Source: Arthrobacter sp. StoSoilB22
GTDB taxonomy: Bacteria > Actinomycetota > Actinomycetes > Actinomycetales > Micrococcaceae
Assembly: GCF_019977315.1 (NCBI RefSeq)
Contig: NZ_AP024652.1
Span: 3,286,001 to 3,350,000 of the forward strand
Direction of reading: 5' to 3'
DNA: 64,000 bases
Under the pieces are notes generated by a model. The model worked only from the letters and a program-made list of their open reading frames with translations. It was not told where the DNA came from and did not search any database. Shown piece by piece: positions 51,694 through 59,091 of this stretch (the stretch's first letter is position 1; each line of letters opens with the position of its first letter). A program made the position numbers and the translations under genes.

Positions 51694-52737
51694 TTATGTG
51701 GCCAGGTGTGGACTCCATCCGATGGCAGGGGCTACGTGCTTTGCTACGTTCCTCAGGAGCTTGGCGTTGTAATCCACTCCCAGCTGGTTGGGCACAGTGA
51801 GCAGGATGGTGTCAGCCGCTTGAACCGCAGCGTCCTTGGCAAGTTCCTCTGCCAACTGATCGGGCTCCCCGATGTAGCTTTTGCCGAAGCGGGACAGCGC
51901 GCCGTCGAGGACGCCCACTTGGTCCTTGCTGTCGGCTTGGGCGCGGAGGCCGAAGTAGTGGTTGTCTACCTCGTCCACAATCGGGATCACGCTGCGGCTG
52001 ACTGAGATCCTCGGCTCAAGGTCGTGCCCGGCTGCGGCCCAGGCCTCACGGAACATGTGGATCTGTTCGGCCTGCAACTCATCAAACGGCACGCCTGTGT
52101 CCTCGGTGAGGAGTGTGGAGCTCATAAGGTTCATGCCCTGCTCTGCGGCCCACACGGCAGTTTTCCGGGTGCCGGCTCCCCACCAGATCCGCTGTGAGAG
52201 GCCCGGTGACTGGGGTTGGATGGGTAGCAGCCCCGTGGCTCCGCCAGCGTAGTGCGGATCGGCTTCGGCAACACCGTGCCCGGCGATGGCTTTCCGGAAC
52301 AGCGCCGTGTGACGGCGTGCCATGTCGCCGCCGTCCTCGCCGTCGGCGGGGACGTAGCCAAAGTTCGCGGCGCCGTTCCGGGCAGGCTCGGGTGAACCGC
52401 GGCTCACGCCGAGCTGCAGACGCCCATCGCTGATGAGGTCCGTGGCGGCGGCTTCCTCGGCCATGTAGAGCGGGTTTTCGTAGCGCATGTCGATCACGCC
52501 TGTGCCGATTTCGATCCGGCTGGTCCTGGCCGCGATCGCGCTGAGGAGCGGGAAGGGAGAAGCCTGCTGCCGGGCGAAGTGGTGGACCCGGAAGAAAGCC
52601 CCGTCTATGCCCAGTTCCTCCGCCGCGACAGCGAGTTCAATCCCCTGCTTCAGGGCCTCCCCAGCCGTGGGAACCAATGAGCCAGGTACACGCGCCCAGT
52701 GTCCGAAGGAGAGGAAGCCGATCCGTTTCTTGTGCAT
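51694..52737 (-). CDS. LLM-class flavin-dependent oxidoreductase
   Basis: Luciferase-like monooxygenase family protein of 347 aa, probably with FMN or F420. The typical parts are GIDGAFFRVHHFARQ, SRIEIGTGVIDMRYENP, AATDLISDGRLQLGVSRGSP and IWWGAGTRKTAVWAA. The start is ambiguous: ATGs at 52797, 52776 and 52737 are in frame. I chose 52737 because the domain begins there (MHKKRIGFLSFGHW); 52776 has GAGGA at good distance, and 52797 would lie in the promoter of the divergent copper-type genes. Substrate unknown. Confidence 0.8.
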   Translation of the reverse strand: MHKKRIGFLSFGHWARVPGSLVPTAGEALKQGIELAVAAEELGIDGAFFRVHHFARQQASPFPLLSAIAARTSRIEIGTGVIDMRYENPLYMAEEAAATDLISDGRLQLGVSRGSPEPARNGAANFGYVPADGEDGGDMARRHTALFRKAIAGHGVAEADPHYAGGATGLLPIQPQSPGLSQRIWWGAGTRKTAVWAAEQGMNLMSSTLLTEDTGVPFDELQAEQIHMFREAWAAAGHDLEPRISVSRSVIPIVDEVDNHYFGLRAQADSKDQVGVLDGALSRFGKSYIGEPDQLAEELAKDAAVQAADTILLTVPNQLGVDYNAKLLRNVAKHVAPAIGWSPHLAT

Positions 52738-52791
52738 GCTCAGGACAACCGTGCGGGGGGCGAGGGAATTCCACATACGCTGATTCCTCGT

Positions 52792-52819
52792 TTGCATCCA
52801 TACCCTCCAGGGGTATGGT
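52792..52819 (+). promoter_or_regulatory. CsoR-like operator within the promoter of the DUF6153-DUF305 genes
   Basis: CCATACCC (52798-52805) and GGGTATGG (52811-52818) form a perfect inverted repeat with a 5-base centre. ATACCC-N5-GGGTAT is like the G-tract pseudopalindromes bound by CsoR copper repressors. It occupies the spacer between a possible -35 TTGCAT (52792-52797) and -10 TATGGT (52814-52819), 16 bp apart, and lies 48 bases before the DUF6153 start. Confidence 0.6.
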
Positions 52820-52866
52820 AGAGGTGAACGTAACCCCAGTGGATAGTCGGCGGAAGGAGGCCCAAC

Positions 52867-53310
52867 GTGAGCCCATCAGCACTTCTACAGCCCCTTCGTC
52901 GGGCTTCCCTGCTCGTACTGGTGTTTGGCGTCATTGCCGGAATTTTCGGCATGCATGTGGTGACGGACTCCCATGCGACCCATTCCGCTCCCGCTACTCA
53001 GGCTTTAGCGCTGCACAGTGCTCATCTCGGGCATTCAACGCCCGGCTCCCAAGCAGCCAGCACGCTCCACCACCCGCTGGGTTCCAGCATTGATGCACAG
53101 TCCTGCTCCTCGGGGAGCTGCTCATGTGCAGAATCAACCGCTGACCACTGCACCCCCTCGTTGAAGACTGGCTCCTTGGTCGCTCCGCTTCCGGGCAGCG
53201 GAGCTGGCGGCTTGGCTGATGGTCCGTGGGCCACAGTCGAAGCACCGCGAGCGTGGACCTATGTCCCTCCCAAGCCGTCCCTGAGTCAACTTTCGATCAG
53301 TAGGACGTAA
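52867..53310 (+). CDS. DUF6153-type small membrane protein, copper-associated
   Basis: A 147-aa protein with one N-terminal membrane helix (LLVLVFGVIAGIFGMHVV) and an exposed region rich in His and Cys: DSHATHS, HSAHLGHS, and CSSGSCSCAES. The GTG start has GGAAGGAGG upstream. Similar proteins lie next to DUF305 genes in actinobacteria and are thought to serve in copper handling; the His/Cys clusters and the CsoR-like operator here support metal binding outside the membrane. The name is from memory of the family, not from a search. Confidence 0.7.
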   Translation: MSPSALLQPLRRASLLVLVFGVIAGIFGMHVVTDSHATHSAPATQALALHSAHLGHSTPGSQAASTLHHPLGSSIDAQSCSSGSCSCAESTADHCTPSLKTGSLVAPLPGSGAGGLADGPWATVEAPRAWTYVPPKPSLSQLSISRT

Positions 53311-53453
53311 GCGTTTTGCCTTGGCGGCCCCAAGTTTTGCCGCCTTCGCAAGGCCTCGCATCCCTCCACGTAGGACCACGAGGCAATCATCGTGCTTATC
53401 ACCAGGATGGCTCGCGCCCCGGGCCGCCCCACTATCGAAAGACCACAACCCTG

Positions 53454-54065
53454 ATGAACAAAACCCAGCTCACCCTTAGCGCCGCCACTTTTGCAGGTCT
53501 CCTTGCTGTGGCGGGCTGTGCCTCTCCCGCGAACCCTGGCTCCATGCCGGGAATGGACCACGGAAACTCCAATACCAGCGCGCCCACCAATATCACTTCT
53601 GCAGAGCACAACGCGGCGGACGTCATGTTTGCCCAGATGATGATTCCCCATCATGCCCAAGCGGTGGAGATGTCCGATGCCATGCTCGCAAAGGCCAACA
53701 TTCCTGCCGCGATAACGGAGTTGGCCAATAAGATCAAAGCGGCTCAGGCACCCGAAATTGAGAAGATGACGGGCTGGCTCCAGAGCTGGAACATGCCGGT
53801 CATGGGTTCCTCAGGTCATGGCGGCCACGGCATGGACGGCATGGTCAGCGAAAGCGAACTCCAGAAACTCAGTGAAGCCCAGGGCACGGAAGCGTCCAAG
53901 CTCTTCCTCTCACAGATGATTGCCCACCATGAAGGCGCCATCAGCATGGCCAAGACGGAGATCAGCCAAGGCAAGTTCCCGGAGGCCATCCAGTTGAGCA
54001 AGGACATCGTGACCTCGCAGGAGAAGGAGATCCAGGAGATGAAAACCCTGCTGGCCACGCTCTAG
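53454..54065 (+). CDS. DUF305 lipoprotein, probable copper-binding protein
   Basis: A 203-aa lipoprotein with signal peptide and lipobox LAVAGC (Cys22). Two repeated DUF305 halves are visible, each with a paired histidine motif: MMIPHHAQAVEMSDAML and MIAHHEGAISMAKTE. Between them is a Met/His/Gly-rich linker (MGSSGHGGHGMDGM). The family is linked to copper resistance through such Met/His motifs. The chosen ATG begins the signal peptide; there is only a weak Shine-Dalgarno. It is 143 bp downstream of the DUF6153 gene and is followed by a strong terminator. Confidence 0.87.
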   Translation: MNKTQLTLSAATFAGLLAVAGCASPANPGSMPGMDHGNSNTSAPTNITSAEHNAADVMFAQMMIPHHAQAVEMSDAMLAKANIPAAITELANKIKAAQAPEIEKMTGWLQSWNMPVMGSSGHGGHGMDGMVSESELQKLSEAQGTEASKLFLSQMIAHHEGAISMAKTEISQGKFPEAIQLSKDIVTSQEKEIQEMKTLLATL

Positions 54066-54080
54066 CAGGCCTGTTGCACG

Positions 54081-54120
54081 GCGAACGCACGACGGCGGCA
54101 GGTCGCCGTCGTGCGTTCGC
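54081..54120 (+). terminator. Terminator of the DUF6153-DUF305 unit
   Basis: Perfect 17-bp stem (54081-54097 with 54104-54120, arm GCGAACGCACGACGGCG) with a 6-base loop, followed by GTCGGGTTTTCC, 15 bases behind the stop. Confidence 0.75.
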
Positions 54121-54218
54121 GTCGGGTTTTCCGCCAGGCACCGCAGTCTCTACCGCCTGGCGCCCCCGTAACCTCTGGCGCGGAAGGCGCGAAAGGGAGC
54201 GGTCCCCACGCCGAAAAG

Positions 54219-54257
54219 GTGCGGTAGGCGGAAACGGGTGCGGCAGGCGGAAACGGG
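54219..54257. repeat. Direct repeat, two units of about 20 bp
   Basis: GTGCGGTAGGCGGAAACGGG is followed immediately by TGCGGCAGGCGGAAACGGG. It lies in the 213-base gap between the terminator and the stop of the RibD-type gene; nothing else was recognised in that gap. Confidence 0.5.
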
Positions 54258-54278
54258 CGCGCGGTGCGGGCCCGGCAC

Positions 54279-54836
54279 TCAATCGGCTCGTCGATAGTGC
54301 ATGTAGACCGCGCCGTTGCTGAGCGGCTCCGATGAGACAAGCTTGAGGTGCCGGGTGCTGGGCAGTCCGCCCTGATACAGGGTGGGCCCGTGGCCAGCGA
54401 TCATGGGATGGATAAGGAACTTGTATTCGTCGATCAAATCAAGACGGTCCAGTTCTGTGGCTAGTTTGCCGCTGCCGACCAGCACGCCCTCGGGGGTCCT
54501 GTCCTTGAGTTCCTGCACCGCAATCTGCAGATCGCCAACAAGATGGTGGCTATTGGTCCAGGGGAATTTTGACCGAGTGGACGATACGACGTACTTGGGT
54601 ATTGTCTCCAGGGTCAGCGCCCACTCCCGCAACGCTGGCGGTGCGTCTACTTCACCGCTTGCCACCAAGGGCCAATAGCTCTCCATCATTTCGTAGGTAG
54701 TACGGCCCCAGAGCATTGCACCCCCCTGCTCCAGAAGACGGGTGAAGAGGGCATGAGTCTCGTCGTCCGCGATTCCCTCCCGGTGGTCGACGCAACCATC
54801 AAGAGTGACGTTGATACTGAACGTTAGAAGGCCCAT
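54279..54836 (-). CDS. RibD C-terminal / dihydrofolate reductase-like protein
   Basis: A 185-aa protein with the RibD_C (bacterial bifunctional deaminase-reductase) fold: a first strand with SINVTLDGCVDH, the NADPH-loop GAMLWGRTTYEMMESYWP, and EGVLVGSGKLATELDRLDLIDEYKFLIHPMIAGHG at the end. Proteins of this size (YyaP/YwjB type) are free-standing reductases with unknown substrate. A TAGAAT box lies 6 bases before the ATG, which suggests a leaderless mRNA. It is a single gene. Confidence 0.83.
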   Translation of the reverse strand: MGLLTFSINVTLDGCVDHREGIADDETHALFTRLLEQGGAMLWGRTTYEMMESYWPLVASGEVDAPPALREWALTLETIPKYVVSSTRSKFPWTNSHHLVGDLQIAVQELKDRTPEGVLVGSGKLATELDRLDLIDEYKFLIHPMIAGHGPTLYQGGLPSTRHLKLVSSEPLSNGAVYMHYRRAD

Positions 54837-54909
54837 TCGACGATTCTAGGTGCGCGCAGAGAGCGGAGGAAGGGGAGCCAGAAGCCGATGGGATGTGAAC
54901 CCGCGAACA

Positions 54910-54974
54910 GGAGTTTGTGTACACATAATGCCCCTAAGAAGGGCTCTTAAGGGCATTATGTGTACGAAAACTCC
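54910..54974. repeat. 65-bp palindromic element, family 1, copy C
   Basis: GGAGTTTGTGTACACATAAT (54910-54929) pairs with 54955-54974 with one mismatch and one G-T pair, and the stem goes on through GCCC/GGGC. It starts 6 bases behind the stop of the ABC permease (minus strand). Stem positions that differ from copies A and B change on both sides. Confidence 0.85.
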
Positions 54975-54980
54975 GGAGGG

Positions 54981-55925
54981 TTAGCGGCTGCTTCCCGCCA
55001 GCAAACCCCGACGCTGCAGCAAACGCTTCTCAATGGGCCCGAACACAAGCAGTTCGATCAGGATTCCCACAAACAGGATCAGCAGGATCGCGGACATCAC
55101 GATTGTCATGTCGGAGAGCAAACGCCCCTGATCCAGCAGCGAGCCCAGGCCGAACCCAATCGTTCCGCCCACTGCGATGATCTCTGCGGCCATGAGTGAA
55201 CGCCAGGAGAAAGCCCAGCCCTGCTTCAAGCCGCCGATGTACCCGGGAAGAGCTGCTGGCAGGACAATCTGCAGTGCCATCTGGAGACGGTTCGCTCCGA
55301 GAACTGTGCCCACACTGCGGTACTGCGGCGGGATCTGGTCCACACCGGAGATGAGCCCGTTGATGATGGACGGGATAGCGCCCATGAACACCACGAAGTA
55401 GACGGTGGCGTCAGTGAGGCCAAACCAGATGATGGCAGCGGGAACCCATGCCACGGAAGGGAGCACCTGCAAACCGGAAATGAGCGGCCCGAACGCACGG
55501 CGCAAGGGAGCCACTTGAGCCAGGATCAACCCCACGGGGGTAGCGATGACCACCGAAATCAGGAAGCCGATCACACCACGCTGCAGAGACGTCCACACTG
55601 CTTCCTGGACTTTACCTTCGCCCCACATGGTGACGAACTGGGTGAGAACGTCCAGGGGCCCGGGAACCAGGTCACGTCGTTTGAACTCGAGGGATACGTA
55701 GAACTGCCACGCAAGAATCAGGACCACCAAGGCGGCAACAGGCAGCAGGACGCGCTTCCATTCGATGCCAGCTTTGCGTCCGCTGTCCGACTGGAGGTTG
55801 TCCAGGCCTGCTTCAAGGTCCCGGAGTTCCGAGGCGTTGCCCTTCAGCGACGGCGAGGTGATGTGCTCTTTGGAATCTGTCACGGGAAGGGTCCGCTCTT
55901 CGGTGGTGATGGGGTTACTTGGCAT
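54981..55925 (-). CDS. ssuC: ABC transporter permease, sulfonate/taurine type
   Basis: Membrane subunit of a nitrate/sulfonate/taurine-family importer, 314 aa. About 60 polar residues precede six membrane segments. The EAA-type loop is VGTVLGANRLQMALQIVLPAALPGYIGGLKQGWAFSWRSLMAAEI, typical of SsuC/TauC. The open frame extends upstream, but the ATG at 55925 gives an 11-bp overlap with the ATPase, while an earlier start would overlap it much more. It is the last gene of the importer operon; a 65-bp palindrome lies behind its stop. Sulfonate rather than nitrate is inferred from the surrounding sulfur genes. Confidence 0.85.
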   Translation of the reverse strand: MPSNPITTEERTLPVTDSKEHITSPSLKGNASELRDLEAGLDNLQSDSGRKAGIEWKRVLLPVAALVVLILAWQFYVSLEFKRRDLVPGPLDVLTQFVTMWGEGKVQEAVWTSLQRGVIGFLISVVIATPVGLILAQVAPLRRAFGPLISGLQVLPSVAWVPAAIIWFGLTDATVYFVVFMGAIPSIINGLISGVDQIPPQYRSVGTVLGANRLQMALQIVLPAALPGYIGGLKQGWAFSWRSLMAAEIIAVGGTIGFGLGSLLDQGRLLSDMTIVMSAILLILFVGILIELLVFGPIEKRLLQRRGLLAGSSR

Positions 55926-56646
55926 GGCGGCGGATCTCCTCGCGAAGGCGGCGCGTGATGGTTCCGGTGAGCTCCCCGGCGCGGCCGGCATCGGTTCGAT
56001 GCTCTTCGGTAACGTCCCATTCGGCCACCACGCGGCCGGGACGCGAGGACAACAGCAGTACGCGTTGGCCCAGGCGAACGGCCTCGCGGACGTTGTGGGT
56101 AACGAACACGATGGTCCGGCCCGTTTCCTTCCAAATCCGCTCAAGTTCGTCGTGCAGAAGGTCGCGAGTGATGGCGTCAAGGGCAGCAAACGGCTCGTCC
56201 ATCAGCAGCAACTGACGGTCCTGAGCCAAGGAGCGGGCCAAGGCAACGCGCTGCCTCATGCCGCCTGACAGTTCGTGGGGACGCTTATCCCCCGCGCCGC
56301 CCAAATGCACCAGTTCCAAGAGTTCCGTGGCGCGGGCACGCCGGCTGGCCTTGGTGCTGGACTTGTCTGCAAGCTGCAACGCCAACTCAATGTTTCCGCG
56401 CGCGGTCAGCCAAGGGAACAGGGACGCGTCCTGAAACATGAAGGCGGCACCGTCGCTGGGTACTTCAAGAGCGCCCGACGTCGGCCTTTCCAGTCCCGCC
56501 ATGATGTTTAGCAGGGTGGACTTGCCGCAGCCGGACGCACCGAGGAGGGCGACGAACTCGCCCTGCGCGATGGTGGCGTTGACGTCGTCCAGCACCGGGG
56601 CGCCGTCGCCGAAGCGCTTGCCCAGGTTCTCGAGTACGACTGGCAT
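55915..56646 (-). CDS. ssuB: ABC transporter ATPase, sulfonate/taurine type
   Basis: ATPase of 243 aa. Walker A is GASGCGKST, the Q-loop is FMFQDASLFPWLT, the signature LSGGMRQRVALARSL and Walker B LLLMDEPFAALD, as in SsuB/TauB. The ATG at 56646 follows GGACGGG; an upstream TTG at 56688 would add 14 residues without similarity. It overlaps the permease gene by 11 bp and follows the binding-protein gene after 92 bp. The switch histidine is in VFVTHNVREAV. Confidence 0.88.
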   Translation of the reverse strand: MPVVLENLGKRFGDGAPVLDDVNATIAQGEFVALLGASGCGKSTLLNIMAGLERPTSGALEVPSDGAAFMFQDASLFPWLTARGNIELALQLADKSSTKASRRARATELLELVHLGGAGDKRPHELSGGMRQRVALARSLAQDRQLLLMDEPFAALDAITRDLLHDELERIWKETGRTIVFVTHNVREAVRLGQRVLLLSSRPGRVVAEWDVTEEHRTDAGRAGELTGTITRRLREEIRRHAK

Positions 56647-56738
56647 GGTCCCGTCCTTCGTGTTGATTGGTAGAGCTGATGTGGCCAAAGGCCGGCCCGC
56701 TCCCCCGTTTATTGGGAAGCGGACCAGCCTGTTACTGC

Positions 56739-57884
56739 TTAGTCCTGGCCGAGACCTGCAGCTGAGGTCTTCTTGCCTTCAACCTCGTTCAATGTGCGAA
56801 GGTCGAAGATGCCGTTGATATCGGCCTTCTGAGTGGTTCCGGCTTTGACGCCGTCTTCCAGGAGCTTGTTGTAGGTTCCAGCCAGCGGATCGGTGGTGAA
56901 CTTGATGTTCTGCAGAGCGCGTTCAATCACGTTCGCGGGAAGCGGCTTGCCTGCCGTGTCCTTGAGAACCGCGTTGATGGTGGTCGCCTTCTCCTCAGCC
57001 GAGGCCGAGTTGAGCCAGTTCACGGATTCAACGTGGCCCTTCAGGAGCGCCTTCACGGTTTCCGGGTGTTCGGCAGCGAACTTCTTGTTCACGATCAGGA
57101 TGGTGGTAGTGAAGTCACCGTTCTCCCAGAGGTCCTTCTCGTCAACCAACACCTTCGCTCCGGCTTCGAGCACCAGACGGGAGGCCCAAGGCTCAGGCAA
57201 CCACGCGCCGTCGAGCTTTCCGTCTTGGAAGAGCTTCAGCGACTGGGCGTTCTCGGTGGGGTTGATGTTCACGTCGCCGCTGCCATCGGTGTTGGTCTTG
57301 AAGCCTTGATCGCCCAACCAGGCTCGGAGGGCCACATCCTGGGTTCCGCCGAGCTGCGGGGAGCTGAGGATCTTGCCTTTGAGGTCGGCTGCGGAGGTGA
57401 TCTCCGGCTTGACCACCAGCTGGGCACCGCCTGAAGCGGCACCGGCGATGATGCTGATGGACTCGCCCTTGCTCTTGACGAAGGAGTTGATGGCCGGGTT
57501 CGGGCCGATGTACGTGGCGTCGATGGCGCCGGCGTTCAAGGCTTCGATTGCGGCGGGGCCGGCGTTGAAGACCTGGGTGCTGAGCTTGGTTTCGCCAAGT
57601 TCCTTGGCAATGAGGCCCTGGCTGGTGCCTACCAGCGCGGGGCCGTGCGTGACGTTGCTGAAGTATCCGAGTTTGAGTTCGGCTGCAGGCGTGGTGGTGG
57701 GTGCCGGTGCAGCTTGGTTGTTTTGCGAGACAGCGGAAGCAACTGCAGCGCCTGCACCGATCAGCAGCACGAGGCCGACGGCGAGGCCGATTTCCAGTGT
57801 GCGGCGGCGCTTGGGCTTGGATGCGGATTCACCGGCGACGATGCGGGTGGTGCCCGTGTTGGGCGACTCGGGTGTGTTAGCCAT
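56739..57884 (-). CDS. ssuA: ABC substrate-binding protein, aliphatic sulfonate/nitrate family
   Basis: Binding protein of 381 aa. The NMT1/SsuA-type domain begins with LKLGYFSNVTHGPALVGTSQGL, and AGAIDATYIGPNPAINSF and DGAWLPEPWASRLVLEAGAK are family motifs. The N-terminus has about 30 basic/polar residues (KPKRRR) before a long hydrophobic helix (LAVGLVLLIGAGAAVASAV) and lacks a lipobox cysteine, so it is either cleaved by signal peptidase I or stays as a membrane-anchored protein. Upstream, ACAGT-AGGG-ACTGT (57992-58005) is a possible operator. The sulfonate assignment rests on context and family. Confidence 0.85.
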   Translation of the reverse strand: MANTPESPNTGTTRIVAGESASKPKRRRTLEIGLAVGLVLLIGAGAAVASAVSQNNQAAPAPTTTPAAELKLGYFSNVTHGPALVGTSQGLIAKELGETKLSTQVFNAGPAAIEALNAGAIDATYIGPNPAINSFVKSKGESISIIAGAASGGAQLVVKPEITSAADLKGKILSSPQLGGTQDVALRAWLGDQGFKTNTDGSGDVNINPTENAQSLKLFQDGKLDGAWLPEPWASRLVLEAGAKVLVDEKDLWENGDFTTTILIVNKKFAAEHPETVKALLKGHVESVNWLNSASAEEKATTINAVLKDTAGKPLPANVIERALQNIKFTTDPLAGTYNKLLEDGVKAGTTQKADINGIFDLRTLNEVEGKKTSAAGLGQD

Positions 57885-58039
57885 GGGGGTGGGTCCTTAG
57901 GAGATGTGGGATGCGAGAGGGGCGAAGATCAGGCCCCGTGACATCGCCCGTCGAGGGCAAGCAAGGACCATTCCGGAGAGGTCATGCCTTCACAGTAGGG
58001 ACTGTCATATTTCGGCTTCAATCCCGTAGAAATCAAGGT

Positions 58040-58993
58040 TCACGCAGGTTCACGTGGCGTCATATTCGTTGCCAGGCCTTCAATGTCGCGTGGAGTTGTG
58101 CGGCAGCATCCACCTATGAGATGGGCGCCCCGGTCAAGCCAAAAAGCTGCGTTGCCCGCCAAAGTTCCGTTACCTTGAACGCCCTCCGAAGGACCCCACG
58201 TCTTGGTCACAGCATCGTAGGTCTCCCCCGAATTCGGGTACGCCACCAGCGGCTTGGTCGAGGACTTCTGAAGGTTGCCAAGCGCTTCGGTCACCAGTTC
58301 CAGCGGCACGCAATTGACGCCGACGGCGGCCACCCGCGGTTCCGCGCTGAGCAGCGCAGTCACGTCAGCAATCGGCGTTCCGTCACTGATGTGGCCGCTG
58401 TCCCGCAGCGTGAACGTAAACCAGGATTCGACGTCGAACTCCGCCACGAGCGCCAACAGCGCCTCTGCTTCGGCGTACGACGGCAGGGTCTCGCATGCCA
58501 GGAAATCCACGCCGGCCTCCACGAGCGCAGAGATGCGCGGGCGGTGGAAGTCCCGGAATTCCGCGGCGGAAAGCGTGTAATCGCCGCGGTATTCAGAGCC
58601 ATCAGCGAGGTAGGCGCCGTACGGGCCAACGGATCCGGCCACCAATAAAGGCCCACTCGCTGAACCTTCCGCCAAGGCTTCCTGTCGGGCTTCATCGGCC
58701 AGCCGGAAGCTCAACGCCACCAGCTCCAATGACTCTTCAACGGACAATCCGCGCCGCGCAAAACCCAGCGGCGTCGCCTGGTAGCTGGCCGTAATGGCCA
58801 CAGAGGCACCGGCGTCGAAGTAGTCGCGGTGGACCTGTTTGATCAGGTGCGGCTGCTCCAGCAGGACCTTGGCCGACCACAATGCGTCCTCCAGATCGCA
58901 GCCGTGGGCTTCCAGTTCCGTGGCCAACGCACCGTCCAGGACCAGATCCTTGCCGGCGTTGAGGAGCGTGCTGAGCGTGGTGTTCTGTGGCAT
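58040..58993 (-). CDS. mmuM: Homocysteine S-methyltransferase
   Basis: Transfers a methyl group from S-methylmethionine or SAM to homocysteine, giving methionine; 317 aa. The zinc-binding cysteines are visible as GVNCVPLE and the pair in HLIGGCCRTTPRDI near the C-terminus. DGALATELEAHGCDL and CETLPSYAEAEAL are further MmuM signatures. An AAGGACCC Shine-Dalgarno precedes the ATG. It is on the same strand as the sulfonate importer, 155 bp upstream of ssuA, and is separated from cysN by a strong hairpin. Confidence 0.9.
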   Translation of the reverse strand: MPQNTTLSTLLNAGKDLVLDGALATELEAHGCDLEDALWSAKVLLEQPHLIKQVHRDYFDAGASVAITASYQATPLGFARRGLSVEESLELVALSFRLADEARQEALAEGSASGPLLVAGSVGPYGAYLADGSEYRGDYTLSAAEFRDFHRPRISALVEAGVDFLACETLPSYAEAEALLALVAEFDVESWFTFTLRDSGHISDGTPIADVTALLSAEPRVAAVGVNCVPLELVTEALGNLQKSSTKPLVAYPNSGETYDAVTKTWGPSEGVQGNGTLAGNAAFWLDRGAHLIGGCCRTTPRDIEGLATNMTPREPA

Positions 58994-59004
58994 GGGTCCT
59001 TCCC

Positions 59005-59075
59005 AAAAAGAAAACCGCAGCTTGTTCGAAATTCCCGCCGTACAACGTGAGGAGTCGCGAACAAGCTGCGGTTTT
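59005..59075 (-). terminator. Terminator of the sulfate assimilation operon
   Basis: Perfect 18-bp stem (AAAACCGCAGCTTGTTCG, 59011-59028, with 59058-59075) and a 29-base loop, followed by CTTTTTGGG on the minus strand. It lies 16 bases behind the cysN stop. The stem base TTGTTC and a CTCAC word in the loop recall the hairpin behind metB (8482-8533). Confidence 0.75.
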
Positions 59076-59091
59076 GTGACTACGTGTGACC

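Noticed and set aside
57885..58039. Possible SAM or cobalamin riboswitch between mmuM and ssuA
   Set aside because: The methionine/sulfonate context invites it, but no conserved S-box or B12-box core is visible. Only a short ACAGT/ACTGT repeat was found.
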